A stretch of DNA of 52,381 nucleotides. It comes from DAOTWY01 sp003696565. Lineage in GTDB: Bacteria; Chloroflexota; Anaerolineae; Aggregatilineales; Phototrophicaceae. The position numbers and the translations under genes were made by a program. The DNA lies in the NCBI GenBank assembly GCA_034435635.1, contig DAOTWY010000009.1, positions 1-52,381 on the forward strand, written 5' to 3'. The notes under the pieces are model-generated. The model was not told the DNA's origin and did not search any database. It worked only from the letters and a program-made list of their open reading frames with translations. Shown one piece after another: positions 8,713 to 16,481 of the stretch (within the stretch, counting starts at the first letter, position 1; every line of letters begins with the position of its first letter).

Positions 8713-8738
8713 CGTTAATTTTCACAGCATGCTATACT
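8709..8738 (+). promoter_or_regulatory. Promoter of the valS T-box transcript
   Basis: TTGACG (8709-8714, overlapping the udk stop), an 18-bp spacer and an extended -10, TGC-TATACT, with the hexamer at 8733-8738. Predicted start is at about 8745. Confidence 0.65.
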
Positions 8739-8744
8739 CTACCA

Positions 8745-9066
8745 AAGAAAGACGTTGACCGGGAGGAGTACACCAACTCCCTTGTTAATCAGAGAGTGCA
8801 GGTCATAGGCTGAAAACCCGCACACAACAGTCGGTGGAAGGTCGCCCGTGAGTCGCTTGTGTGAACAGTGTAGCTGTCAGTTATCAACTTTTAGCCGTCT
8901 TTAAATACCAACAACAGACTATTCACTAATTAGCACAAGACGGGAACGCCCGTAATAGCGAAAATGAGTGCGGTATGTGTGATATACCATACCGAATCAA
9001 GGTGGTACCGCGAGAAAGACCCTCTCGTCCTTGAGATAAATTCTTAAGGCGAGGGGTTTTTTGTTT
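8745..9066 (+). ncRNA. T-box riboswitch (tRNA-Val sensing) upstream of the valS operon
   Basis: Fills most of the 424-bp gap between udk and the methyltransferase. Stem I features are visible: GGGAGGAGTA, the AGAGAG motif at about 8791 followed by a distal loop with GGCTGAAAA, and the specifier segment GGAAGGTCGCCC. GUC (8841-8843) there is a valine codon. The T-box core AAGGTGGTACCGCG spans 8999-9012. Its UGGU pairs with ACCA, as expected for a tRNA with discriminator A such as tRNA-Val. The terminator is CCTCTCGTCCTTGAGA (9021-9036) with TCTTAAGGCGAGGGG and seven T. Uncharged tRNA-Val would stabilise the antiterminator and switch on the downstream methyltransferase and valS. Confidence 0.93.
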
Positions 9067-9136
9067 TTACAATATGCTGCTAGTCTTTCAATTAAGTGGA
9101 TAATTTGACTACTAATCATGTTTTTGGAGACTAGAA

Positions 9137-9910
9137 ATGAACGATACAACTGAATTTTATGATGCGATAGCCGAACACTATCCGTACTTTTTCCGTGATT
9201 GGCAAACACAACTTGAACGAGAAGGTCTTGGCTTGCGTGCCATTTTCCGCAATAAAGGTGTCGTACGTGTGTTAGATGCATCCTGTGGCGCAGGAACACA
9301 GTCAGTATCGCTAGCGACATTGGGGTTCGATGTTGTCGCAGCAGACCCTAGCCCAGGTATGTTACGCAAAGCGCAAGAAATCGCAGCACAATACAATGTC
9401 TCAGAAAAGATCGAATTTGTTCGTTCTGATTTTTTGAGTCTACTTGATGTCGTTGAACCACCTTTTGATGCGGTAATCAGCAAAGGCAACGCACTCCCCC
9501 ACCTTTTGCTGGATGAAGAAATTGAAATGACTATTCGTATTTTTTATGAACTACTACGCCCTGGTGGAATACTTGTTATTGGAATGCGTGACTTTGCGCC
9601 ATTCATGGAGGAACGTCCGCGTTTCATCCCCGGGTCTATTACAGTAGACCCTGACGATAACGAGTTCATCACATTTGATGTATGGGAATGGGAAGATGGA
9701 CCACCTGTTATTGCCACTCAAAATCTTTATATCATCAAAGGCAAAGGAAAGGATTATCGGGCGATGAAACGTAAAGTTGTTTATCGCCCATTATCAACAG
9801 ATGAAGTAAAAGTTGTTTTATTAGAAGCTGGTTTTGAAGAACCAGAAGACAAAGCTGATCGAACAGAACGTATATTAGTGGCGCGTAAGCCAATCAGTGC
9901 AGAGAGGTAA
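9137..9910 (+). CDS. Class I SAM-dependent methyltransferase
   Basis: Soluble 257-aa methyltransferase of the Rossmann class. VLDASCGAGTQSVSLATLGF is motif I (about residues 46-65), VVAADPSPGML is the acidic motif II, and FDAVISKGNALPHL is motif IV. The opening FYDAIAEHYPYFFRDWQTQLE resembles the glycine/sarcosine N-methyltransferase-like group, but the substrate cannot be deduced. The start has GGAGA with 6-nt spacing. It is the first gene after the valine T-box, and valS begins 3 nt after its stop, so its expression should follow valine-tRNA charging. A role in tRNA or synthetase biology is possible but unproven. Confidence 0.85.
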   Translation: MNDTTEFYDAIAEHYPYFFRDWQTQLEREGLGLRAIFRNKGVVRVLDASCGAGTQSVSLATLGFDVVAADPSPGMLRKAQEIAAQYNVSEKIEFVRSDFLSLLDVVEPPFDAVISKGNALPHLLLDEEIEMTIRIFYELLRPGGILVIGMRDFAPFMEERPRFIPGSITVDPDDNEFITFDVWEWEDGPPVIATQNLYIIKGKGKDYRAMKRKVVYRPLSTDEVKVVLLEAGFEEPEDKADRTERILVARKPISAER

Positions 9911-9912
9911 CT

Positions 9913-12549
9913 ATGCAATTCAATAAGAAAGAAATGCCAAAAAATTTTGACTTTATCAAACGTGAACCAGAAATTTATGAATGGTGGGAACAAAATGGCT
10001 GGTTTAAGCCAGAGGCACAGCCACCTGATGCTGAACCATTTGTCATCAGTATGCCGCCACCTAATGTAACAGGTGAATTACACATCGGTCATGCGCTGTT
10101 CACTGCGCTAGAAGATTTAATGATCCGCTATGAGCGAATGCGTGGGAAAGCTGCGTTGTGGGTACCTGGTACAGATCATGCAGGGATTGCAACTCAACTT
10201 CAGGTGGAAAGACAGTTAGCCAAAGAGGGACTACATCGGTTAGATATCGGGCGAGAAGAATTTCTACGCCGCACATGGCAATGGAAAGAAGAAAAAGGCG
10301 GTACGATTATCCGTCAACTCCGCCGGCTTGGTGCTAGTTGTGATTGGGATCGTGAACGCTTTACGCTAGATGAGGGCTTATCAGAAGCCGTACAAGAGGT
10401 ATTTATTCGCCTGTGGGAACAAGGGTTAATCTATCGTGGTCCACGATTGGTAAATTGGTCACCGGGGTTACAAACCGCTGTGAGTGACCTAGAAGTGGAG
10501 CGCAGTGAAGAACAAGGACATCTATATTATTTCAAGTATCCAGTAGAAGGTGGGGAATATATCCCAGTGGCAACTACCCGTCCAGAAACCATTCTAGGTG
10601 ACACCGCAGTGTGTGTACACCCAGAGGACGAACGCTATCAAAAATTCATCGGCAAAAAAGCCTATGTCCCAATCCTTAATCGTGAAATTCCAATTATCGC
10701 CGATGAATACGTTGACCGTGAATTTGGTACAGGGGCATTAAAAATCACACCCGGGCACGATTTCAATGACTATGAAATTGGGCAAAAACACGGCTTAGAT
10801 ATCATCAATGTGATGAATCGAAACGCAACAATCAATGAAAATGGTGGGAAATATGCCGGAATGGATCGTTTTGAAGCCCGTAAAGCCTTGTGGGCAGATA
10901 TGGAGGCAGCTGGGTTAACAATTAAAGTTGAACCACACACGATGATTGTCCCTCGCTCACAACGGGGTGGTGAAATCATTGAACCACTACTGAGCGATCA
11001 GTGGTTTGTCAAAATGGAAGATATCGCCGCTAAAGCTTTAAAAGTGGTGCGTGATGGGCATATTAAGATCGTACCAGAACGTTTTGAAAAAGTGTATTAT
11101 CACTGGCTAGAAAATATTCAAGACTGGTGTGTGAGCCGTCAACTCTGGTGGGGACATCGTATTCCCGCTTGGTATCGAGAAAAAGACGGCGATCCTTATG
11201 GTGAAATTTATGTTGGGCGCACTGCACCAGAAGGCGAAGGTTGGGTTGAAGAAGAAGATGTGTTAGATACCTGGTTTAGTAGCGGACTTTGGCCCTTTAG
11301 CACATTAGGTTGGCCCCAAGAAACATCTGACTTTAAACGCTTCTATCCCACTCATGTGATGGAAACCGGGCACGATATCCTGTTCTTTTGGGTAGCACGC
11401 ATGATTATGATGGGCATGTGGTTTACCGATAAGCCCCCATTTCATACCGTCTATTTACATGGATTAGTTAGAGACAAACAAGGACGCAAATTCAGTAAAA
11501 CAGTCGGTAACGTGATTGATCCGCTTGTCATTGTTAATAAATATGGTGCAGACCCACTTCGTTTTGCCCTAATCACCAGTGGTACACCTGGTAATGATGT
11601 TAACTTGGATGAGCAATGGGTAGAAAACAGCCGAAACTTCGTAAACAAAATTTGGCAAGCGACTAGTTTCACAGTTAATAACCTAGTTGATGGCGATTTT
11701 GAGCTTGGTGTACCAAAACCAGAAGAGCTTGACTTGCCATCACGCTGGATTTTATCACGCTTGAACAAGCTCATTAAAAATGTGCAATATTTATTTGATG
11801 CCTATCAATATGGTGAAGCCGGGCGTAATATTCGTAGTTTCTTGTGGGATGAGTTTGCTCCCTGGTATTTGGAAATTAGCAAACATCCACTGTATAACGG
11901 AACAGAAGCGGATAAGGTCATCGCCAGACGTGTTTTAGTCCATTGCTTAGATACAACCCTGCGTCTATTACATCCATTTATGCCCTTTGCCACAGAAGAA
12001 ATTTGGAGTTACTTGCCGCACGAAGGGGATGCCTTAATTCTGGCAAAATGGGTAGAAGCAAATGAACAATACATCGATGAGGCTGTTGAAGCACAAATGA
12101 ATGTGTTCATTGAATTAGTGCGTGGTGTGCGTGATGTCAGGAATCAGTATAATGTTGATCCAGGTAAACGCATAAGTGCCCTCATCAGTCCTGGTAGTCA
12201 TGAAGCGAATCTCAAACGTTATAGTTATGTCTTTGCACGGTTATGTAATATCCATGAAGTTCAGCTTATCCACGGAGACGCACCTGATAAAGCTGCATCA
12301 GTCGTCGCAAGTGATGTAACTCTTTACTTACCATTAGAAGGCATGATTGATATTCGGGCAGAATGTGCCCGGCTCAGCAAAGAACAGGAAGATATTCAAC
12401 AGCAAATCCAGCGTGTTAAAGCTCAATTGGCTAATGAACGGTTTGTCAATAAAGCACCCGCAGCAGTGGTACAACGAGAACGAGATCGCCTGACAGAATT
12501 AGAAGCAAGTGCGCTTCAAATTACAGAGCGTTTAGCGAGTTTGTGCTAA
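9913..12549 (+). CDS. valS: Valyl-tRNA synthetase
   Basis: Class I aminoacyl-tRNA synthetase charging tRNA-Val, with an editing domain against threonine. 878 aa, normal length. PPPNVTGELHIGHAL carries the HIGH signature (57-60). The CP1 editing domain includes VATTRPETILGDTAV. The second ATP motif is KFSKT (about 526-530) instead of the usual KMSKS. The anticodon-binding domain follows, and the C-terminal coiled coil (about 815-878) is typical of ValRS. It is translated 3 nt after the methyltransferase gene, under the T-box leader, and ends at a 13-bp terminator. This identifies the T-box ligand independently of the specifier codon. Confidence 0.98.
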   Translation: MQFNKKEMPKNFDFIKREPEIYEWWEQNGWFKPEAQPPDAEPFVISMPPPNVTGELHIGHALFTALEDLMIRYERMRGKAALWVPGTDHAGIATQLQVERQLAKEGLHRLDIGREEFLRRTWQWKEEKGGTIIRQLRRLGASCDWDRERFTLDEGLSEAVQEVFIRLWEQGLIYRGPRLVNWSPGLQTAVSDLEVERSEEQGHLYYFKYPVEGGEYIPVATTRPETILGDTAVCVHPEDERYQKFIGKKAYVPILNREIPIIADEYVDREFGTGALKITPGHDFNDYEIGQKHGLDIINVMNRNATINENGGKYAGMDRFEARKALWADMEAAGLTIKVEPHTMIVPRSQRGGEIIEPLLSDQWFVKMEDIAAKALKVVRDGHIKIVPERFEKVYYHWLENIQDWCVSRQLWWGHRIPAWYREKDGDPYGEIYVGRTAPEGEGWVEEEDVLDTWFSSGLWPFSTLGWPQETSDFKRFYPTHVMETGHDILFFWVARMIMMGMWFTDKPPFHTVYLHGLVRDKQGRKFSKTVGNVIDPLVIVNKYGADPLRFALITSGTPGNDVNLDEQWVENSRNFVNKIWQATSFTVNNLVDGDFELGVPKPEELDLPSRWILSRLNKLIKNVQYLFDAYQYGEAGRNIRSFLWDEFAPWYLEISKHPLYNGTEADKVIARRVLVHCLDTTLRLLHPFMPFATEEIWSYLPHEGDALILAKWVEANEQYIDEAVEAQMNVFIELVRGVRDVRNQYNVDPGKRISALISPGSHEANLKRYSYVFARLCNIHEVQLIHGDAPDKAASVVASDVTLYLPLEGMIDIRAECARLSKEQEDIQQQIQRVKAQLANERFVNKAPAAVVQRERDRLTELEASALQITERLASLC

Positions 12550-12554
12550 AAATC

Positions 12555-12592
12555 AAATTGGGGTAGCTTATTGTTGGCTACCCCAATTTTTA
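12555..12592 (+). terminator. Terminator between valS and the HEAT-repeat gene, probably bidirectional
   Basis: AAATTGGGGTAGC (12555-12567) and GCTACCCCAATTT (12577-12589) form a perfect 13-bp stem with a 9-nt loop. T residues follow on the plus strand. The A/T-rich arm ends give usable U-tracts in both directions, fitting the convergent gene order. Confidence 0.85.
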
Positions 12593-12610
12593 TTGTGTTA
12601 CTGGTCTATT

Positions 12611-12841
12611 TTAGTCTGAAGAAGCCGTTTGATTCTTAAGAAAAATGGAACGCCCAGCAGATTGTGCTGCTTTTTTTACTTCCGTGTTGCTATCATTTTC
12701 AAATACAATTTTAAGCGGCTCTAGAGCTGCTGGATCAGCAAGTAGCTCAAGCTCGCGAATTGCCTCTAGCCGAACTTCAGGGCGTTTATCCTTCAGCCGA
12801 TTGATATGATAATTTACAATACGATTGACTGATGATGACAA
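12611..12841 (-). CDS. Small HEAT-repeat protein
   Basis: 76-aa, charged, all-helical protein. LKDKRPEVRLEAIRELELLA followed by DPAALEPLKIVFENDSNTEVKKAAQSAGRSI reads as one to one and a half HEAT/PBS-lyase-like repeats, which usually mediate protein-protein contacts. No catalytic motif is present. No in-frame ATG exists; the TTG at 12841 is preceded by GAGGG with 8-nt spacing, which makes it a credible start. Convergent with valS, divergent from the nucleotidyltransferase gene. Function unknown. Confidence 0.7.
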   Translation of the reverse strand: MSSSVNRIVNYHINRLKDKRPEVRLEAIRELELLADPAALEPLKIVFENDSNTEVKKAAQSAGRSIFLKNQTASSD

Positions 12842-12917
12842 TTTACTTTCCCTCTTTACGTCTTAGCTTAAATTATTATAGCAAAGACTATATAGGTAGA
12901 AGAATTGAGATATGGCA

Positions 12918-12926
12918 TGCTATAAT
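12918..12926 (+). promoter_or_regulatory. Extended -10 promoter of the nucleotidyltransferase gene
   Basis: TGC-TATAAT (12918-12926) within GGCATGCTATAAT, with no good -35. The same CATGCTATA(A/C)T string occurs at the T-box promoter and, on the minus strand, at the DUF2207 promoter. Confidence 0.55.
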
Positions 12927-12973
12927 TAGGTTTTAACGTATTTCATACCAGAAATCAACTAGGAGTTTTATCC

Positions 12974-13942
12974 TTGCTCTTACATGCTGTTATTCTAGCG
13001 ATTAGTAATCCACATCATCGCAGCAAGTTAACCTATAATCGTGCTCATGCCATGCTTCCTGCACTTGGAAAACCTCTAGTCACACGCATCATGGATCGAT
13101 TATATCGCATCGGCATCCGAGAATATACCGTCATCGTTGGCGCAAGTGAAGGAGCTGTTGTTTCATATCTCAATGCAAATTGGATGCCCGATGTCAAAAT
13201 TAACCTGATGATTTGGTTTGAACATGATAACTTGCTACGAATGTTTAAGAACATTGCTGAACAACATCAACAACCATTTATTGTCTGTAGTTATAACAGC
13301 TTCACCCATCATAATTTTCCTGAACGTTTATTAAAACTGCATCAAACTAATACCGATGCTTTAATCTTCAGTGGAGCACATAACACGTTATCATCATCTT
13401 ATAATCATGATTATGGTGTTGTAGAAAACCAGCATGTGGTAGAAATCACCGATGATGCTACCCGCGAACACGAACTTTATAAACTGACCGATTTGTTTGT
13501 TTGTGGGCAACAGATGGTGGATTATTTGCGGTATGTTTCCGTCGAACCAACACAAATCAGTTTAGATTTTATGGATATTGCGCGAAAATATATTCAAATA
13601 GGAAACACTGGATTAATCGCTGAATCCAATTGGATTTTACAAGTTGAAGCGGATAGAGACTTACTTACACTCAACACGTATCTACTTAAAGAAGGTAATG
13701 ATGCTCACATCTTAAGTGAAGTCCCTTATACCGTGAATATTATCCCCCCTGTGCGGATTGACCCACATGTTAATGTTGGGCAAGGTGCGGTTATTGGACC
13801 CAATGTCTATCTAGAGCGTGGTTGTAGTGTTGGGCATGATGTAGTCATTAGAGACAGTCTAGTATTAACAAAAGGCACAATTCCACCCAAAACCCGCCTA
13901 ACCAATAACATCTTTACAACACGAGGGAAAATTCTTGATTAA
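12974..13942 (+). CDS. Sugar nucleotidyltransferase-like protein with degenerate N-terminal signature
   Basis: 322 aa. The fold looks like a sugar-1-phosphate nucleotidyltransferase: LLHAVILAISN at the first strand, AMLPALGKPLVTRIMDRLYRIGI matching the KPM-P-GKP helix, and a later C-terminal left-handed beta-helix-like part with hexapeptide character (VNVGQGAVIGPNVYLERGCSVG). The usual nucleotide-binding loop LAAGxGTRLxPLT is missing: LAISNPHHRSKLTYNRAHAML stands in its place. It may bind but not transfer nucleotides, or be a regulatory homologue. The TTG start has AGGAG with 8-nt spacing. It precedes the LysM protein genes, which have their own predicted promoter. Confidence 0.75.
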   Translation: MLLHAVILAISNPHHRSKLTYNRAHAMLPALGKPLVTRIMDRLYRIGIREYTVIVGASEGAVVSYLNANWMPDVKINLMIWFEHDNLLRMFKNIAEQHQQPFIVCSYNSFTHHNFPERLLKLHQTNTDALIFSGAHNTLSSSYNHDYGVVENQHVVEITDDATREHELYKLTDLFVCGQQMVDYLRYVSVEPTQISLDFMDIARKYIQIGNTGLIAESNWILQVEADRDLLTLNTYLLKEGNDAHILSEVPYTVNIIPPVRIDPHVNVGQGAVIGPNVYLERGCSVGHDVVIRDSLVLTKGTIPPKTRLTNNIFTTRGKILD

Positions 13943-13945
13943 GGG

Positions 13946-13975
13946 TTGACCCTTTCTCCCAGCTGCACGGATAAT
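13946..13975 (+). promoter_or_regulatory. Predicted promoter of the tandem LysM genes
   Basis: TTGACC (13946-13951), an 18-bp spacer and GATAAT (13970-13975). Expected start is at about 13982, leaving room for the GGAGGGAG ribosome-binding site at 13990-13997. Confidence 0.5.
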
Positions 13976-14001
13976 AGCTACCCTTATATGGAGGGAGTTA
14001 C

Positions 14002-15354
14002 TTGGCAGAAGCATATAAGATTTGCCCTATTTGTAATGCATCCAACCCTGGCAGTGCTACAATTTGTTGGAATTGTGGTACAACACTACGTGAGGTAGAA
14101 ATTTATACCACACCGCGCAAAGCGATCAATAAAATACCAGGGGGAAATTATCTGTTTCGTTATGGAGAAACAGATTTATATGAAAATGAGGTTTATGCCG
14201 TTGGTCAACGATATATATACGGTTGTTTTGGTATGCTAACAGCATTAATGCTTTTTGGTCTAATTATGTTTATTGGACCTTCTGCCCTAGACACCATCAC
14301 CAGTATCCAAATCAATACCAATGACTCATCAACAACAAACACACCAATACCACAAATTGTTTATCCAACGGTCACCCCTGCGCCTCCAACACCTACACGT
14401 ACTTTATCGCCAACACCAACCTTAACATTAACGCCTGTACCAACACCAGAACCCTGTATTCAAACTGTAGGACCTGGTGAGGGTTTATATGCCGTTGTAC
14501 TACGATGTGGACACCGCAGTCCGGATGTCATTGATCTAGTTGTCGAAATTAACAACTTATCAAGTGCGAACGCTGTGCGCGAAGGGCAGACAATTATCGT
14601 CCCCTACCCAACAAGTGCCAATCCCCCAACTGAATCGCCAGCAGACAACAGTTCTGCTGTACTACCCACAACGGAAGGCGATGTTGCGGTTTCATCATCT
14701 ATCAACAGTGCATTTGATGAAAACTTCGACCCAGAATTTTTCCCAACGGCAACGCTTCCACCTGGCATAGCCTGGCACACCATCCAAACTGGGGAAGATA
14801 TGATTTCAATCATCGCCCAATATGATGCATCTGTTCAGGTTTTATCGGAATTAAACCCTGAGCTAACTTTTTCCCAATGTGAGTTTGGCATTCAATTTGG
14901 TGGACCACGTTGTTCAGTTTTGTTAATTGCTGGTCAACAAATTCGCGTTCCCGTGCCATTGCCCACTGCAACGCTCTCTCCAACACCGTCTGGTAGCGAA
15001 ACACCAACACCAACACCGACACCCACGTTCAACGCGCCAACTATTTTAAGTCCAGCAAGTGGGACATTTTTTGAGCGCAATAAACTCATCACACTACGCT
15101 GGGTGCCATCTGGCACGTTGGCAATTGATGAAGTGTATAGGGTAACCGTAGAGGACAGAACCTCACAAATTGTTTATACTGCGGATACACAAAACACATC
15201 CTTTGTCATTCCAATTGAATGGCAAGGAACTGACGCAGAGATTAATCCAAGACATGAGTTTGTGTGGCGGGTCAGTGTCATCAATATCAATATGCCAGAC
15301 ACTCCCTTATTTACCACACCAACAGCGACATTTACCTGGGAAAGTTCAGAATGA
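14002..15354 (+). CDS. Zinc-ribbon, single-pass membrane protein with extracellular LysM domains
   Basis: 450 aa. The N-terminal zinc ribbon has CPIC and CWNC pairs (about residues 8-27). One membrane helix follows (about 75-97, YGCFGMLTALMLFGLIMFIG), placing the rest outside. Then come Pro/Thr-rich linkers, a LysM-like domain (CIQTVGPGEGLYAVVLRCG to EGQTIIVPYP) and a second one (WHTIQTGEDMISIIAQYD to AGQQIRVPVP) carrying extra cysteines in SQCEFGIQFGGPRCS. The C-terminal beta domain resembles a fibronectin/Ig-like fold. Probably binds glycan or peptidoglycan. The TTG start follows GGAGGGAG. The last 4 nt overlap the paralogous lipoprotein gene. Confidence 0.8.
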   Translation: MAEAYKICPICNASNPGSATICWNCGTTLREVEIYTTPRKAINKIPGGNYLFRYGETDLYENEVYAVGQRYIYGCFGMLTALMLFGLIMFIGPSALDTITSIQINTNDSSTTNTPIPQIVYPTVTPAPPTPTRTLSPTPTLTLTPVPTPEPCIQTVGPGEGLYAVVLRCGHRSPDVIDLVVEINNLSSANAVREGQTIIVPYPTSANPPTESPADNSSAVLPTTEGDVAVSSSINSAFDENFDPEFFPTATLPPGIAWHTIQTGEDMISIIAQYDASVQVLSELNPELTFSQCEFGIQFGGPRCSVLLIAGQQIRVPVPLPTATLSPTPSGSETPTPTPTPTFNAPTILSPASGTFFERNKLITLRWVPSGTLAIDEVYRVTVEDRTSQIVYTADTQNTSFVIPIEWQGTDAEINPRHEFVWRVSVININMPDTPLFTTPTATFTWESSE

Positions 15355-16481
15355 AAAACACACTTTGTATAATCACCATCTTATTTTTAGCAGGGTGCAA
15401 TTTTAGCAATAACAATGAGCCAACCCCAACTGTTGAGCCACTCACGCCACAAATCGTCGCGAGTGCGACATTCACACCTAGCCCTTCACCGTCGCCAAGC
15501 GCGACCCCATTCCCAACGTTAGAACCGCCTGTTGTGATTTTTTCAACAGCCACCCCTACCCCTGCACCTTTACCAACCAACATTCCGCTGCCAACTGATA
15601 CACCAAGTCCCTGGGAATATACCATTCAAGAGGGCGATACACTTGGTTTTATCATCCAACAAGAACCCTTTAACTATCGTACTTTTGATGTCATCCAAGA
15701 AATCGTGCGGATTAACGATAACATCCCCAGTGCAGACCAATTACCCCCGCCAGGGTCTGTTATCCTTATTCCACGCCCAACGGCTACACCAGTCTCAGCT
15801 ACCACACCGCAACCTAACACCAATCAAGCAAACGTATCAGGCAATGCCCCCGGCGCTCCAACTGTGGTTGTGGATTGGTCTCGTTTACAAGCGAACCTAC
15901 CCCCCAATCAGGAGTTTGGTTGCCATATTGTGCAGGAAAATGATCGTATGGTCGGTATTGCAGAACGCTATGATGGCATGAATCTAGCTATTTTATCTCA
16001 ATTGAATCCTGATCTATATTGGACGGGGTGCAATTTTGATTTGCCTAGTGGTGGACCAAACTGCAATCCACTCATCATACCAGATACTTGTATTATTATC
16101 CTATTGCCAACAGCCACGCCATCACCAAGCCCAACACCATCCGGTTTGGAGACTTCCACCCCCACCCCCACCCCACTAGCACCATCTTTAGTGGCACCCC
16201 CTAATGGTGGAAGTGTTTCTGGTAGAGTTGTTTTGCAGTGGGTTAGCGTGGGGGTATTACCAACAGAGCAGCGATATTTGGTGCAGTTGTTTAACACCGC
16301 CAACAATGAATTAATCTGGGCTGGTGTAACGGAGCATGTATTTATTGAAGTTCCAGTGAACCGGCTACCAGCAGAAGTCACTACCATTGAATGGTCTGTT
16401 ACGGTCGCTAGTCCAACAGAACAGGGGTATATCCCCGTCGGAGGAACTGCTTCACGGACATTTAACTGGTTAGGTCGTTAA
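15351..16481 (+). CDS. LysM-like lipoprotein, paralogue of the preceding gene
   Basis: 376 aa from the ATG at 15351, which overlaps the upstream stop (ATGA). This start gives a lipoprotein signal peptide with lipobox LAGC (about residues 13-16), so the protein is lipid-anchored outside the cytoplasm. It repeats the architecture of its neighbour: Pro/Thr linkers, a LysM-like domain (WEYTIQEGDTLGFIIQQE), a second one with cysteines (TGCNFDLPSGGPNCN), another Pro/Thr linker and a C-terminal beta domain (VVLQWVSVGVLPTEQRYLVQ). The matching GGP-x-C segments show tandem duplication. The stop directly abuts the mutL stop on the other strand. Confidence 0.8.
   Translation: MKNTLCIITILFLAGCNFSNNNEPTPTVEPLTPQIVASATFTPSPSPSPSATPFPTLEPPVVIFSTATPTPAPLPTNIPLPTDTPSPWEYTIQEGDTLGFIIQQEPFNYRTFDVIQEIVRINDNIPSADQLPPPGSVILIPRPTATPVSATTPQPNTNQANVSGNAPGAPTVVVDWSRLQANLPPNQEFGCHIVQENDRMVGIAERYDGMNLAILSQLNPDLYWTGCNFDLPSGGPNCNPLIIPDTCIIILLPTATPSPSPTPSGLETSTPTPTPLAPSLVAPPNGGSVSGRVVLQWVSVGVLPTEQRYLVQLFNTANNELIWAGVTEHVFIEVPVNRLPAEVTTIEWSVTVASPTEQGYIPVGGTASRTFNWLGR

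Noticed and set aside
14604..15116. Minus-strand ORFs rich in Gly/Val
   Set aside because: They are antisense readings of the Pro/Thr linkers of the LysM protein; no ribosome-binding site or recognisable domain.
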